A stretch of 64,000 nucleotides of DNA from Gymnodinialimonas sp. 202GB13-11 (GCF_040932485.1 NZ_JBFRBH010000001.1:1426001-1490000); one strand, 5' to 3'. Shown: positions 1-10,291, counted from the first letter of the stretch. The notes: generated by a model from the sequence alone, not told the origin. Numbers and translations are program-made.

Positions 1-1204
1 CGCGGATCGCCTTGCCGGAAATGGGTGAAGTCGACAGAACCTGCGCCTCGATGATCTCGGCCTCCGCATCCCCGATGGAATAGACCCCGCGTACCCGACC
101 ATGCCGGATATGGCGCAAGATCGAACTCACCGTCGTTGCCCGCGGGCTGACATAGGCGTCGATCCCCAACGGGTCCATCAACGGCACCAGAGTGGGATCG
201 TTCACCAGACTAATCGCCATGCCAGCTCCCGCCGACTTCGCCCGGACGGAGGCCAGCATGTTCGTCTTGTCATCGTCCGTCAGGCACAACATCACATCGG
301 CCCGTTCCACCCCCGCCTCGCGCAACAGGTCCATATCGAGCCCGTCACCATGCAGCACAATCGTCCGCTCCAGCGCATCGGCTGCCACCTCGGCGCGCGC
401 ACGGTTCGCCTCAATCACACGGGTGCGCATTCGGGTCTCAGACAGCTCAAGCTTCCGGGCCACTGTCAGGCCCACATTGCCACCGCCCACAATCAGAACA
501 CGCTCCGCCGCCGCCCGCGTCTTGCCGAAAATATCCAGCGTTCGCGCGACATCTTCGGCATGGGTGAAGACATAGATCTGGTCATGCGCGAACAGCTGAT
601 CGCCAGGCTCCGGCGCGAACAACGCGCCATCCCGCCGCACGCCGACGACAATGGCCCGCAGGGTCGAAAACAGCTCTGAGAGTTGCCGCAACGGCGTATC
701 AAGCACCGGGCATTCTTCATCCAGCGCGATCCCCAGCAACTTGGCATCCCCGCCGAGGAAGCTTTCCGTATCAAAGGTCGTGGGCGATGCGATCCGGTTC
801 AAAACAGCCTCCGCCACCTCCATCTCGGGTGAGATCACGACGTCGATGGGCAGGTGGTCCCGACGGTAGAGGTCCGAATAGCTGGCCTGCAAATAGCTCT
901 GCGACCGCAACCGCGCGATCTTGCGGGGCACGGCAAACACCGAATGAGCGACCTGACAGGTGACCATGTTCACCTCGTCCGAGAACGTGGCGGCAATCAC
1001 CATATCGGCATCTCGCGCGCCCGCTCGGTCCAGCACATCCGGGTGGCTGGCAAAGCCTGTCAGGCCCTGCACGTCCAGCGTATCGGTCGCACGGCGCACA
1101 AGATCGGGGTTGTTATCAACCACCGTTACATCGTTGTTTTCCGAAGACAGATGGCGCGCAATCTGCCAGCCAACCTGGCCTGCGCCACAAATGATGACCT
1201 TCAT
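1..1204 (-). CDS. trkA: Trk potassium uptake regulatory subunit TrkA (3' end cut by window edge)
   Basis: Peripheral NAD-binding subunit that gates the TrkH/TrkG potassium channel at the inner membrane. The frame stays open from the ATG at 1204 to the window edge, giving 401 codons; family members have about 458 residues, so roughly the last 57 are missing. The N-terminus has a Rossmann signature, with the glycines of GxGxxG at residues 7, 9 and 12 (ICGAGQVG), followed by the acidic strand end VVDNN. The sequence continues with typical RCK-N features (QVAHSVFAVP, ISPEMEVAE). In many alphaproteobacteria trkA lies just after ntrX in the ntr cluster; here two plus-strand genes separate them. Identification is confident. 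Confidence 0.93.
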   Translation of the reverse strand, partial: MKVIICGAGQVGWQIARHLSSENNDVTVVDNNPDLVRRATDTLDVQGLTGFASHPDVLDRAGARDADMVIAATFSDEVNMVTCQVAHSVFAVPRKIARLRSQSYLQASYSDLYRRDHLPIDVVISPEMEVAEAVLNRIASPTTFDTESFLGGDAKLLGIALDEECPVLDTPLRQLSELFSTLRAIVVGVRRDGALFAPEPGDQLFAHDQIYVFTHAEDVARTLDIFGKTRAAAERVLIVGGGNVGLTVARKLELSETRMRTRVIEANRARAEVAADALERTIVLHGDGLDMDLLREAGVERADVMLCLTDDDKTNMLASVRAKSAGAGMAISLVNDPTLVPLMDPLGIDAYVSPRATTVSSILRHIRHGRVRGVYSIGDAEAEIIEAQVLSTSPISGKAIR

Positions 1205-1388
1205 GTCCGAGGTCCGCCTTTAAGCTCCAAAAGGTTGCGCAGGATTGGCAGGTTGGGGGCCGGGCGTCAACGGGTCCACAAGAACTCCGACACCGGTCAG
1301 CGCGCCACAAAATGGTCTAAAAATAATGAAATCAGGGTCTCCATCACGCGACAGCCTCAACGAACAGTTACGATCAAGGACAGTTTTC

Positions 1389-2168
1389 ATGCGTAAGTCG
1401 GCCAGAGTATTCGTATCAGCCCTGGTCTTATTCAGCGGACAAGTGGCCCTCGCGAACCCGCAAGCCGACGCGATCCTCATTGCACAGCGCGCGCAGACCC
1501 CGGATTGGCTGGAAACTGTCCAACAAACCCTTGGAGATGCACTTGTTGATGCGTATTTCGCGCCGATCGCCGGAAACGGGATCGAAATTGCGGATCGCGA
1601 CCGGTTCAGGGCGTTGATCCCCGAAGAAATCGTCGCGCGATATGTAGAATTTCTTGAACAAAGAAGTGTCGATACCGCGCTCGAGGTCTATACGCCGGAA
1701 CAGCTTGCGACCATCGCGGCCGTTCTGCGCGCCGACCCGGATGCGACCCCGGCCGAGATTTTTGCCGAAGACTACCAACAAAGGCATGAAGCCGCCCTCA
1801 TTGAGGCTCGGAGCAATGCCGTAGCCTCCGGTTCAGACGATCCGCTCGTGCTAGAGCTCGAAGAGGTTGCCGTGCGCATGAACGCACTTTCCGCAATGCT
1901 TGAGGATGGCGGCGGCGAAGCGCTTGGGCAGGACCTTGCATTTGGCATCGCCTCCCTCTTCTCCATGGCAGCAGTTGCCAACCAGCTGGCGCAGAGCGAG
2001 GTTGAGGCCGACAATCCCGTTACCTTTGCCGCAATCAATGAGCGCGGGGTTCTCCGGTTCGCCAATCCGACGCATCGCCAAACACTGTTAAGGCAGATTG
2101 CGCCATCCACGAGTGGCGGCGGAATTCAATTCGTCAGGCCGCTGATCGGATCCGCCGGGTCGAACTAG
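1389..2168 (+). CDS. Secreted helical protein, DUF2059-like
   Basis: Function unknown. The 259-residue product begins with a basic N-terminus and hydrophobic stretch ending in an Ala-x-Ala-like cleavage site (VALANP, near residue 22), so it is probably periplasmic. The rest is acidic and helical. The segment TALEVYTPEQLATIAAVLR resembles the end of DUF2059 domains (a Phe/Tyr-Thr-x-x-Glu-Leu pattern), but the match is weak. I chose the ATG at 1389 because AAGGA at 1376-1380 precedes it at good spacing and the signal peptide starts there; the frame is also open upstream. It is divergent from trkA and co-directional with the lipoprotein gene. Confidence 0.7.
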   Translation: MRKSARVFVSALVLFSGQVALANPQADAILIAQRAQTPDWLETVQQTLGDALVDAYFAPIAGNGIEIADRDRFRALIPEEIVARYVEFLEQRSVDTALEVYTPEQLATIAAVLRADPDATPAEIFAEDYQQRHEAALIEARSNAVASGSDDPLVLELEEVAVRMNALSAMLEDGGGEALGQDLAFGIASLFSMAAVANQLAQSEVEADNPVTFAAINERGVLRFANPTHRQTLLRQIAPSTSGGGIQFVRPLIGSAGSN

Positions 2169-2317
2169 CCCGGTCTCTGGCGCTAGGCAGCTATTGAGGC
2201 GCCTTGCCCAAGTTAGTGCTCGACTTTTCATGCATCCGCAAACCCGACAGATCGCTTGTTATTGAGTGACACGGCATTGCCCCCTACCGCATGGGCATTG
2301 ATCTAGTGGAGCTTTCT

Positions 2318-2782
2318 ATGATGCACCGATTCCTTCTTGGCACACTTCCGGTGCTCGCCCTCACCGCCTGCGTGTCCGACACCGTCTACCACGCGCCCGG
2401 CGTGTCAGTGGCAAGTCGGGATGCCACTTTTGCCCAGTGTCAGTCGCAATCATTGAGCCAATACCCAATCCGCAATGAAACCCGCTTTCGCCCGCCCACA
2501 TTTGTGCCAGCGACCGAGACCTGTGATGCGGCGGGTGTTTGCACGCGAACCGAGGGCTATTGGGAACCCGGCGAGGCCTATACGGTCGATGTAAATGCCG
2601 ATTTCCGCCGGACTGCCACGCAGGGCTGTATGGGGTCTGCGGGCTTTTCGCGCGTGGAATTGCCGTTTTGCGAAGAAGGCACTGCCGTCATCCAATCCAC
2701 CACGATCCCGACGCTGAACGGCGGCACTTGCCTGATACGGCAACGAGGGGCCGAACCGTTGATCGTGAACCCCGCTCGATGA
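2318..2782 (+). CDS. Small outer-membrane or periplasmic lipoprotein
   Basis: Unrecognised lipoprotein of about 154 residues. The N-terminus MMHRFLLGTLPVLALTAC has a lipobox (LTAC), so the cysteine near residue 18 should be lipidated. The mature part is Thr/Gln-rich and has three or four more cysteines (CDAAGVC, a Cys near GCMG, FCEEG, TCLI) that could form disulfides in the periplasm. A GGAG-type ribosome site at 2307-2311 precedes the ATG at 2318; an ATG at 2291 is in frame but would put a hydrophilic tail before the signal. It faces ntrX head-on. Confidence 0.7.
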   Translation: MMHRFLLGTLPVLALTACVSDTVYHAPGVSVASRDATFAQCQSQSLSQYPIRNETRFRPPTFVPATETCDAAGVCTRTEGYWEPGEAYTVDVNADFRRTATQGCMGSAGFSRVELPFCEEGTAVIQSTTIPTLNGGTCLIRQRGAEPLIVNPAR

Positions 2783-2801
2783 GGGCAGCCTAGGCTCAAT
2801 A

Positions 2802-2823
2802 CATTTCTACAATTATAGAAATG
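2802..2823. terminator. AT-rich hairpin between convergent genes
   Basis: CATTTCTA and TAGAAATG form a perfect 8-bp inverted repeat around a 6-nt loop between the lipoprotein gene and ntrX. No strong U-run follows on either side, so it may be a weak bidirectional terminator or an mRNA-end stabiliser. Confidence 0.45.
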
Positions 2824-2904
2824 ATTTGATAGGCCGACTGTTATTTTTCAGAAACTTACGCGACGACCTTAATCCTGATCACGCGAGAGCAACCTTGCAA
2901 TAGC

Positions 2905-4302
2905 CTACCCTTCGCTCACCTGCGCCACTCGAGTCCCGGCCTTCGAGGTCGTGACAACGCCAAGCGATTTCAACTTCCGATGCAGCGCCGATCGCTCCAT
3001 TCCCACAAAGCTCGCCGTGCGGCTGATATTGCCGCCAAACCGGTTGATTTGAGCCATCAGATACTGCCGCTCGAACAGTTCCCGTGCCTCTCGCAATGGC
3101 AACGTCGTTAAAGACGCCGACAGCGCGATGTCCTCCTCCGAAGTCGGCGCCTCCGTCTGTCCAGGCAGGTCCCGCGCCTCGATCGGGCCGGAGCCTTCGC
3201 CAAGTATCAACACCCGTTCGATCATGTTCTTCAACTGCCGCACATTGCCCGGCCAAGCCATCGTTTGCAGCATCGCTGCCGCATCCTCCCCCAGATCGCG
3301 CGCCGTCAGACCCTGTTCGCGGTTGAAAAGCTCAATAAAATACCGCGCCAGTTCCGGAATATCCTCGCGCCGGTCCTCAAGGTTCGGCACCTCGACTGGC
3401 ACCACATTCATGCGGTGATAAAGCTCCTCCCGAAACCGCCCGGCGTCGATTTCGGCCTGCAAATCCCGGGTGGTTGACGACACAACCCGAAGGTCGACGC
3501 GCACCTTCGTCGTGCCGCCCACTCGCGTGAAACTTTGGTCCACCAGAACCCGCAAGATCTTCGCCTGCGTCTCCAGCGGCATGTCGGCAACCTCGTCGAA
3601 ATAGATCACCCCACCATGCGCCTGCTCGAGCAAGCCCTGCTCTACCCCGCGCTGCTGGCTTTCGCGGCCGAACAAAACCTCTTCCATGTGATCGGGCTGG
3701 ATAGACGCGCTGGAGACGGTCACGAACGGCGCATCAGCGCGGTTCGACTCCGCATGGATATACCGTGCCGCCACTTCCTTGCCCGCGCCCGGCCCGCCCG
3801 TCAGCATCACTCGGCCATTGGATTTTGTGACCTTATCAAGCTGGCTTTTCAACGTGCGGAACGCCGAAGACGACCCAACCATGTCCATCGAACGGCTATC
3901 CTGACGCCGAAGTGCCGAATTCTCTCGCCGCAACCGGCTTGTTTCCATCGCCCGTTTGATCACCACCATCAGCTGGTCGATGTTGAATGGCTTCTCGATG
4001 AAATCATACGCCCCCTGTTTGATCGCGGCGACCGCGATCTCAACATTGCCATGGCCCGAGATGATGACTACCGGCACTTCAGGGTTGTCGCGCTTCACAT
4101 GGCCCAGAATGTCGATCCCGTCCATCGAACTGTCCTTGAGCCAGATGTCGAGGATCATCAGCCCCGGCTGGCTCTTGTTTAGCTCAGCCATGCATTCGTC
4201 GGACGACCCCGCCATGCGCGTCGTGAAACCCTCATCTTCGAGGATGTCACAGATTAGCTCGCGAATATCGCGCTCGTCATCGACGACCAGAATGTCACTC
4301 AT
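2905..4302 (-). CDS. ntrX: Nitrogen assimilation response regulator NtrX
   Basis: Response regulator partner of NtrY, linked to nitrogen metabolism and redox or cell-envelope control in alphaproteobacteria. The receiver domain occupies residues 1-125 with the acidic pair at D8/D9 and phospho-acceptor D52 (MILDIWL). An AAA+ domain follows with a Walker A of the form GGPGAGKE and Walker B-like VIYFDE; a Fis-type helix-turn-helix (NISRTASFVGMERSAL) ends the protein. The GAFTGA loop that contacts sigma-54 is not present, as is usual for NtrX. Start: the stop of ntrY is followed by GTG (4305) and ATG (4302); GGAG at 4313-4316 serves either, and I prefer the ATG. It is the last gene of the dusB-ntrBC-ntrYX set. 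Confidence 0.95.
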   Translation of the reverse strand: MSDILVVDDERDIRELICDILEDEGFTTRMAGSSDECMAELNKSQPGLMILDIWLKDSSMDGIDILGHVKRDNPEVPVVIISGHGNVEIAVAAIKQGAYDFIEKPFNIDQLMVVIKRAMETSRLRRENSALRRQDSRSMDMVGSSSAFRTLKSQLDKVTKSNGRVMLTGGPGAGKEVAARYIHAESNRADAPFVTVSSASIQPDHMEEVLFGRESQQRGVEQGLLEQAHGGVIYFDEVADMPLETQAKILRVLVDQSFTRVGGTTKVRVDLRVVSSTTRDLQAEIDAGRFREELYHRMNVVPVEVPNLEDRREDIPELARYFIELFNREQGLTARDLGEDAAAMLQTMAWPGNVRQLKNMIERVLILGEGSGPIEARDLPGQTEAPTSEEDIALSASLTTLPLREARELFERQYLMAQINRFGGNISRTASFVGMERSALHRKLKSLGVVTTSKAGTRVAQVSEG

Positions 4303-4305
4303 CAC

Positions 4306-6570
4306 TTAATCTCCATGCCTGTCGGGCAAACGCGGCAACGTGATACGCGCAAGCGCCCCCAGATGCGCGCCGTCGCTGAACGGCTCCGCATCCAGAAGCT
4401 CCAGCGTGCCGCCATGCTCCTCAATGATTTTCTTGACGATGGGCAGGCCAAGACCGGTGCCCTTGTCGCGGGTTGTTACATAGGGTTCGAACAGTTTCGC
4501 GCGGTCCGGTGGAAGGCCGATGCCATTATCTGCGATGTCGATCTGGACACTATCCGCGCCAATCTCCATGGCAACGCGAAGCTCCGGCACATGGCCTTCA
4601 GGTGCGCTTTTTTCTTGAAGGCTCTCAATGGCTTCACCGCCGTTCTTCAACAGGTTCGTCAGCGCCTGTCCGATCATGGTCGCGTCAACTTCTGCCATCG
4701 CCTGCGCATCGGGAATATCGGTCACAAACCGCACCTCTGGCTGGCCCGCGCGCTGCAACATCACCGCATTGCTCAACAATTGAACGACATCCTCGACCCG
4801 TGTTTCCGGCTCCGGCATACGCGCGAACTTTGAGAATTCATCAACGATGCGCCGCAGGTCATTGGTCTGGCGCACGATCACTTCGGTCATCTGTTCCAGA
4901 GATTCTTTATCCTCATCCTCCAACCGTTTGGAGAATTTGCGGTTTATCCGTTCAGCACTCAGCTGGATCGGCGTCAACGGGTTCTTGATTTCGTGGGCAA
5001 TCCGGCGAGCCACGTCGCCCCAAGCCGCCATACGCTGCGCACTGACAAGTTGGGTCACATCGTCGAAGGCCACCACGTAGCCTTCAAGCTCGCCGTCAAG
5101 ATTGCGTCGTGTGGCCATGCGAACGAGCAGGCTTTCCTGCTTACTGCCACGGGTTAGCTTGATCTCCTCCTGCACAGCTTCGGCGGTGGTGCCCTTCAGT
5201 TTCTCGAACAGCTCGGCGAACTCTGGGACGGCGGCTTCAAGCGTCAGTCCGCTGTCGCGCTGTTCGACCAAAGACAACAGCCGGATAGCCGACCGGTTCA
5301 TGAAATCGACGCGGCCCGATTCCTCCAGCCCAATGACGCCCGCAGTCACCGAAGACAGCACAGAATCGAACAGGCGGCGGCGTTCTTCCGTTGAGGCATT
5401 TTGCTCGATCAACGTGTCGCGCTGGCCTTTGAGTTGCAGAGTCATCTGATTGAACAACCGCCCCAACATGGCGATTTCATCATCTGAGGTTTCTTCCGGA
5501 ACACGGACGTCGAGATCGCCCTGCCCGACACGCTGCGCCGCACCGGCCAGACGGCCCACAGGGCGCGAAAGACGCTCTCCAAAACTTAGGCCTGCCCAGA
5601 TGGCCGCGAGGATCATCAGTGTCGCAAAGCCAAGATAAAGAAGGGCAAAATCGAACAGCAGACGCCCACGGTCGGATTCAACCTGCCGGTAGAGCAAAAC
5701 GGTTTGCTCAGTCTCATCCAGCAGAGAAATGATCTGCCCGTCCACCTCGCGGCTGATGTAGAGGTATCGGTCGGGGAAAGCGTCTAGCCGCAGCAGCGCG
5801 CGGAATTCGTTCTGCTCCCGATCCTCGGTCAGAACCACATCGCCTTCGGCGGCGGCTATCAAGTCCTCGGCGCTCGGTTCGTCGTAGTCGAATAGATAAG
5901 ATCGCTCACCTCGCGCCCGGATCTGCCCTGCCCCGTCGATCACGAACGCCTCTCGCAACCCGCGCTGAATTTGCTGCTGTCCTTGGCTGAGCACCTGTCG
6001 CAAGTCGCCGTCACTCAGGAACGGCACCGCGCGTCGGTTGAGGTTAATGAAGGCCCCCAGCGCACGGACATCCTGTTCCAGATCATCCCGGTGCTCTTCC
6101 TGATAGGCCACGGCCGCGTCCACGGAATTGCCAAGCGCCGTTGAGACCCTGTCTGAAAACCAGCCCTCAAGGCCCATGTTCACGCTCAGAACCGCCAGCA
6201 CAGCCACGACCACCGTGGGCACAAGGGCGACCGCCCCGAAGATCGTAGTCAGACGCAGGTGCAGCCGGGAGCCCGCCGATTCCGCGCGGCGCGATGCGGC
6301 GATACGGGCCAGCTCCCGTAGAACGAGGGTCGCAATAACAAGAATATAGACAAAATCCGCGAGCAGGATCAGCGTACGCGCCGTCTGCCCCGTGACATCC
6401 CCAAGCGGGCGGAAGGCCAGATACGTCGCCAGCGCCAGAACCGGTGCGAGCACGATCAGACCAATGGTGCCGAACGACCGCACACGCTTGTTGCGCCGCA
6501 AACCCGCGACACGCGCCAGAAATGGCTGATGTTCGCCCATATCGCTGGCGGGCTTGTCGACCACTCGCAT
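4306..6570 (-). CDS. ntrY: Membrane sensor histidine kinase NtrY
   Basis: Sensor kinase that phosphorylates NtrX. The 754-residue protein has three N-terminal membrane helices (about residues 34-53, 68-86 and 109-131), an extracytoplasmic sensing region (about 132-302), a fourth helix (about 305-328), then HAMP (about 330-385), PAS (about 395-505), and kinase domains. The phospho-accepting histidine is H526 in [14 protein letters not shown]. The N box is NLLKNGGEAI, and DNGIGLPP and TGLGLPI are the G boxes. Its stop codon directly abuts the ntrX start, implying translational coupling; 85 nt separate it from ntrC upstream. Confidence 0.96.
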   Translation of the reverse strand: MRVVDKPASDMGEHQPFLARVAGLRRNKRVRSFGTIGLIVLAPVLALATYLAFRPLGDVTGQTARTLILLADFVYILVIATLVLRELARIAASRRAESAGSRLHLRLTTIFGAVALVPTVVVAVLAVLSVNMGLEGWFSDRVSTALGNSVDAAVAYQEEHRDDLEQDVRALGAFINLNRRAVPFLSDGDLRQVLSQGQQQIQRGLREAFVIDGAGQIRARGERSYLFDYDEPSAEDLIAAAEGDVVLTEDREQNEFRALLRLDAFPDRYLYISREVDGQIISLLDETEQTVLLYRQVESDRGRLLFDFALLYLGFATLMILAAIWAGLSFGERLSRPVGRLAGAAQRVGQGDLDVRVPEETSDDEIAMLGRLFNQMTLQLKGQRDTLIEQNASTEERRRLFDSVLSSVTAGVIGLEESGRVDFMNRSAIRLLSLVEQRDSGLTLEAAVPEFAELFEKLKGTTAEAVQEEIKLTRGSKQESLLVRMATRRNLDGELEGYVVAFDDVTQLVSAQRMAAWGDVARRIAHEIKNPLTPIQLSAERINRKFSKRLEDEDKESLEQMTEVIVRQTNDLRRIVDEFSKFARMPEPETRVEDVVQLLSNAVMLQRAGQPEVRFVTDIPDAQAMAEVDATMIGQALTNLLKNGGEAIESLQEKSAPEGHVPELRVAMEIGADSVQIDIADNGIGLPPDRAKLFEPYVTTRDKGTGLGLPIVKKIIEEHGGTLELLDAEPFSDGAHLGALARITLPRLPDRHGD

Positions 6571-6655
6571 CCCCCAATTCTGTCGCTCGATCGGGCTGAC
6601 AGACCCGGCGACGTCGAGGTGCCTGTACCCCGAATGCCACGCGACTGTTGCGAGA

Positions 6656-8035
6656 TTACATCAATTTTCTGCGGCGCGTAACCCGAATATCGAGGTCGGT
6701 GATCTTTTTTCTCAAGGTATTGCGGTTGATGCCAAGAAGATCGGCACATTTGGCTTGGTTGCCGCCCGTTGCATCAAGAGCAATCTCGATAAGTGGAAGC
6801 TCTACTTCCCGCAGGATTCGAGTGTAGAGGCCCGGAGCCGGAAGCACCCCGCCGTGTAGATCAAAGTAGCGCCGCAAGTGTTTGGCAACACTGGCAGAAA
6901 GCTTGTCGCCTTCGCTGTTTCCAGAGATCAGCGGCTCAATTGCTGGCTGGCTTCCGAGCACAGCCTCAACTTCCGCCAATGTGATTTCCTCACTGGCGGC
7001 GGTGACAGTCAGGCGGCGTATGGAATTCTCCAACTGGCGGGCATTGCCCGGCCAGGAATAGGCGCGGATCAGGTCCATTGCGGCATCGGAAAACCGGCGC
7101 GTGAGCGCTCCGTCCCGCTCGGCCCGCGCAAGAAAGTGATTTGCAAGCAACGGGATATCGTCGACCCGCTCCCGTAAACTGGGAACTGCGATGCCGACGC
7201 CACCGAGGCGATAAAAGAGGTCTTGGCGGAAGGCACCGGCCTCCATTTTTTCCATCAGGTCCTTTTGCGACGTCGCCATAATGCGCGGACCGCCGTCGGA
7301 CATAGAATCGAGCATGCGCACGATCTTGGCCTGGGCGTCCTCGGGCAGATCGCCAACCTCATCAAACAGGATAGAACCTCCCTTCGCGCGGGCAAGGATG
7401 GACGACGGGCCATCGATCCCCTCAAGATCCGGGGCAGAGGCTACGACAAACGGCAAGGTGCGCCGGTCTGAGAAGTCGTGAATAGCGCGCGCAATCAGCG
7501 ACTTACCAGTACCAGATTCACCTGTGACAAGAACGGTCAGGTCGGTGTTCATCACCCGGGCGACAAGGCGATAAAGCGACTGCATGACGGGTGTTCGCCC
7601 GACCAAGGGCAGGTCTTCGCCGGAGGTAGGAGCGGGGGTGGAGGCGGGTTTGGCCGTGGCTTGCAGGCGCCGCTTTTGCTCCAAAGCGCGGGCGGCGCGT
7701 TTCATCAGGTCGGGCAGGTCAAAAGGCTTTGGCAGGTAATCGTAAGCGTCTTTTTCGGTCGCCTGAATTGCCGTCATGATCGTGTTCTGTGCCGAAATGA
7801 TGATCACCGGTAGCCCCGGACGCTCCGCCGTGATTTTCGGCAGGGTTTCCAAGCCGTTGCCATCTGGCATGACCACGTCGGAGATCACCAGATCGCCCTT
7901 CCCCTCCTCAACCCATCGCATCAGGGTCATCAGGCTGGAGGTCGCGTGAACCTTGCACCCGGCCCGGGTCAACGCCTGGGTCAGAACGGTGCGAATGGTG
8001 CGGTCGTCATCGGCGACTAGAACGGTGCCGTCCAT
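6656..8035 (-). CDS. ntrC: Nitrogen regulation response regulator NtrC, GAFTGA-less type
   Basis: Transcription activator of nitrogen-responsive genes, phosphorylated by NtrB. The 459-residue product has a receiver domain (D10, D11, acceptor D53, K103), a linker, an AAA+ domain with Walker [10 protein letters not shown] at 171-179 and Walker B SILFDEV near 221, and a C-terminal Fis-type helix-turn-helix ([20 protein letters not shown]). Between Walker A and Walker B the segment bearing GAFTGA is deleted: FVVAS leads almost straight to ILARAKGG. NtrC of Rhodobacter capsulatus has the same lesion and is known to work with the housekeeping sigma factor rather than sigma-54; the same is inferred here. 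Confidence 0.96.
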   Translation of the reverse strand: MDGTVLVADDDRTIRTVLTQALTRAGCKVHATSSLMTLMRWVEEGKGDLVISDVVMPDGNGLETLPKITAERPGLPVIIISAQNTIMTAIQATEKDAYDYLPKPFDLPDLMKRAARALEQKRRLQATAKPASTPAPTSGEDLPLVGRTPVMQSLYRLVARVMNTDLTVLVTGESGTGKSLIARAIHDFSDRRTLPFVVASAPDLEGIDGPSSILARAKGGSILFDEVGDLPEDAQAKIVRMLDSMSDGGPRIMATSQKDLMEKMEAGAFRQDLFYRLGGVGIAVPSLRERVDDIPLLANHFLARAERDGALTRRFSDAAMDLIRAYSWPGNARQLENSIRRLTVTAASEEITLAEVEAVLGSQPAIEPLISGNSEGDKLSASVAKHLRRYFDLHGGVLPAPGLYTRILREVELPLIEIALDATGGNQAKCADLLGINRNTLRKKITDLDIRVTRRRKLM

Positions 8036-8141
8036 GGGTCAGTAGCCTTTCGAGATAAGACCAGTTGAACGCAGATGCGTCCTTCTGATCGGATTTTCGT
8101 GGGAAACGCGTCCGACAGAACGCATCCCTTTTCGCAGAGGG

Positions 8142-9212
8142 TCATCCAGTCGCTCCTTTTGGTGCGACCGGCAGTGAAATGCGGAACGCAGTACGTCCGG
8201 GTACGCTATCGACACTGATCAATCCGTCATGGTCGGAAACGATCTTGGAGATCAGGGCAAGCCCAAGACCGGTACCATTTTCGCGACCCGAGACGAACGG
8301 CTCAAAAATGTCCTGCGCCAGATCGGCGGGGATGCCGGGCCCATCATCCACGACCTCGACCTGAAGCGGCACGGCGGCGCCCGAGCCGTCGCTGCGGCGG
8401 ACTTTCAGGCCAAGTTCATAAAACGTGCGGATGCGGATCGTGCCGCCCTCCGCCCCGGCTTCTGCGGCGTTCTTCAACAGGTTAAGAATGACCTGCAAAA
8501 GCTGATCGGGGTCCGCCCAGGTCAGTGGCAGCGACGGATCGTATTCATCCTCAATGGTCATATGGGCGGCAAACCCCAAGGCGGCGGACTTTCGCGCGCG
8601 ATCCAACACGTCGTGAATATTGACGCCCTTGCGATCCGGTGGACGGACATTGCCGAAGTCTTCCACCTGTTCGAGGAGTTTGAGAACGCGGCGCGTCTCA
8701 GCCACGATCAAGTCGGTCAGTTCCAGATCTTCCGGCGGCAGATTCATGGAGATGAGCTGCGCCGCGCCCGTAATCCCGGCCAGCGGGTTCTTGATTTCGT
8801 GCGCCAGCATCTCGGCCATGCCAATGGCAGACTTCGCCGCCGTTTTCGACGACATGGCCCGGTCCATCCGCCCCTGCATCTCGCGGCTTTCCAAGAGCAC
8901 CAGCACATGATCGGGTCGGTCAGTCAGCCCCGTGATCTGAACGTCACAGGAAACAGGTTTGCGGCTGCCGGTGCCGACATCGACGGCATTCACGAACAGC
9001 GCGGATTGGGCGTTGCGGACGCGGGCGAAGCTTTCTTCCAGCGGCGCATCGACGAAGATCTTGTCCCAGACCGGGAAGCCCAGAAGCGAACGACGCGACG
9101 TGTTGAGGAAGGCCTCTGCCGCCGGGTTTACGTCGGCGATGCGATCGTCAGCGTCAAGGATCAGCGCCGGGATCGGCAGGGATGCCCACAAAGCGTCGGT
9201 CACAGAGGTCAT
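8142..9212 (-). CDS. ntrB: Nitrogen regulation sensor kinase/phosphatase NtrB
   Basis: Soluble PII-controlled histidine kinase/phosphatase for NtrC. The 356-residue product has an N-terminal PAS domain ([20 protein letters not shown]), the dimerisation/phospho-acceptor motif [13 protein letters not shown] and ATPase boxes [16 protein letters not shown] and GTGLGLAL. There are no membrane helices, as expected. I chose the ATG at 9212 because the family motif [13 protein letters not shown] starts there and it overlaps the dusB stop by 4 nt (ATGA), implying coupling. A longer reading with the frame open inside dusB is unlikely. Confidence 0.95.
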   Translation of the reverse strand: MTSVTDALWASLPIPALILDADDRIADVNPAAEAFLNTSRRSLLGFPVWDKIFVDAPLEESFARVRNAQSALFVNAVDVGTGSRKPVSCDVQITGLTDRPDHVLVLLESREMQGRMDRAMSSKTAAKSAIGMAEMLAHEIKNPLAGITGAAQLISMNLPPEDLELTDLIVAETRRVLKLLEQVEDFGNVRPPDRKGVNIHDVLDRARKSAALGFAAHMTIEDEYDPSLPLTWADPDQLLQVILNLLKNAAEAGAEGGTIRIRTFYELGLKVRRSDGSGAAVPLQVEVVDDGPGIPADLAQDIFEPFVSGRENGTGLGLALISKIVSDHDGLISVDSVPGRTAFRISLPVAPKGATG

Positions 9213-10219
9213 GCGACGGCCCTCAACCCGGAGGACAAGGCCAGTGGCAGGGTCGCCATAACCTGCTTGGGATCCGTTTCCGTCAGCACCTGTTTGCGGA
9301 GATCGCGTGGCGTGGCGCTGGCATCCATGTACCAACCAAGATGCTTACGCGCGACTTTGAGGCCGAGCGTGGTGCCGTAGAAGGCCAGAATGTCTTCGTA
9401 GTGGCCGGCGACCATTTCAGCGAAGGCTGCACCTGCGGGAACATCCGGCGTGGGCGTGCCGTAAAGACTTGCGCCAATCTCGGCCAGCAACCATGGCGCG
9501 CCCTGAATACCACGCCCTACCATGACGCCGTCCGCACTAGAGCAGCGCAGCGCCTGCATCGCAGATGGCGCGTCGACGATATCGCCGTTGGCAATGACCG
9601 GGATCGATACGGCTTCTTTGACGGCACGGATGGCAGGCCAGTCGGCTGTGCCTTTGTAAAACTGGCAACGGGTGCGGCCATGGATCGTGACCATGCGAAT
9701 GCCGGCCCCTTCCGCGCGCTTTGCAAGGCGCGGCGCGTTCAGGAGGTCGTCGTCCCACCCCAACCTTGTCTTGAGCGTAACAGGAACGTCTACGGCCCCC
9801 ACCACGGCTTCGATCAACCGCAAAGCATGGTCCGGGTCGCGCATGAGCGCCGAACCAGACATGCCGCCCGTCACCTTCTTGGCGGGGCAGCCCATGTTGA
9901 TGTCGATGATCTTTGCGCCCTGCCCGGCTGCGATGCGCGCGGCCTCGGCCATCCAATGTGCTTCTCGCCCCGCGATCTGCACAGCAGAAGCTTGTTCACC
10001 AAACCCAAGCTCGGCCCGCGCGCGCACGGACGCTTTCGCCTCGACCATCTCTTGGCTTGCGACCATCTCGGACACGACAAGGCCCGCGCCGAAGCGGCTG
10101 ACCAGCCTGCGAAACGGCAGATCGGTGATCCCCGCCATGGGCGCCAGCAGAACCGGCGGCGTTAGGGTCATGGTATCGAGCTGGATGGCCAGAGCGCTTA
10201 ATCCTTGTGCGTTTGTCAT
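9209..10219 (-). CDS. dusB: tRNA-dihydrouridine synthase DusB (NifR3)
   Basis: FMN enzyme that reduces uridine to dihydrouridine in tRNA. Motifs visible in the 336-residue product: substrate/FMN site [15 protein letters not shown], the signature [14 protein letters not shown] with the catalytic cysteine, [30 protein letters not shown] and [10 protein letters not shown]. It is the first gene of the nifR3-ntrB-ntrC cluster typical of alphaproteobacteria. The start at 10219 ([12 protein letters not shown]) gives the usual family length; the frame remains open upstream into the ispDF region on the other strand, which I regard as chance. Confidence 0.95.
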   Translation of the reverse strand: MTNAQGLSALAIQLDTMTLTPPVLLAPMAGITDLPFRRLVSRFGAGLVVSEMVASQEMVEAKASVRARAELGFGEQASAVQIAGREAHWMAEAARIAAGQGAKIIDINMGCPAKKVTGGMSGSALMRDPDHALRLIEAVVGAVDVPVTLKTRLGWDDDLLNAPRLAKRAEGAGIRMVTIHGRTRCQFYKGTADWPAIRAVKEAVSIPVIANGDIVDAPSAMQALRCSSADGVMVGRGIQGAPWLLAEIGASLYGTPTPDVPAGAAFAEMVAGHYEDILAFYGTTLGLKVARKHLGWYMDASATPRDLRKQVLTETDPKQVMATLPLALSSGLRAVA

Positions 10220-10265
10220 GTGGATAGGGCTGCGCAGGGGAGAAGACAAAGTGGTGAGGCTTTCT

Positions 10266-10291
10266 ATTTGCACGCAAAAGGGCATTTGCAC
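10266..10291 (+). promoter_or_regulatory. Direct repeat ATTTGCAC in the dusB/ispDF divergent region
   Basis: ATTTGCAC occurs at 10266-10273 and again at 10284-10291, 18 nt apart start to start. The first copy includes a -35-like TTGCAC with a 17-nt spacer to CAATAA, so the region may hold the ispDF promoter. Promoter assignment is an inference from spacing only. Confidence 0.3.

Noticed and set aside
8229-9380. Long open frame on the plus strand over ntrB and dusB
   Set aside because: It is antisense to well-supported genes with catalytic motifs. High GC makes such open frames common.
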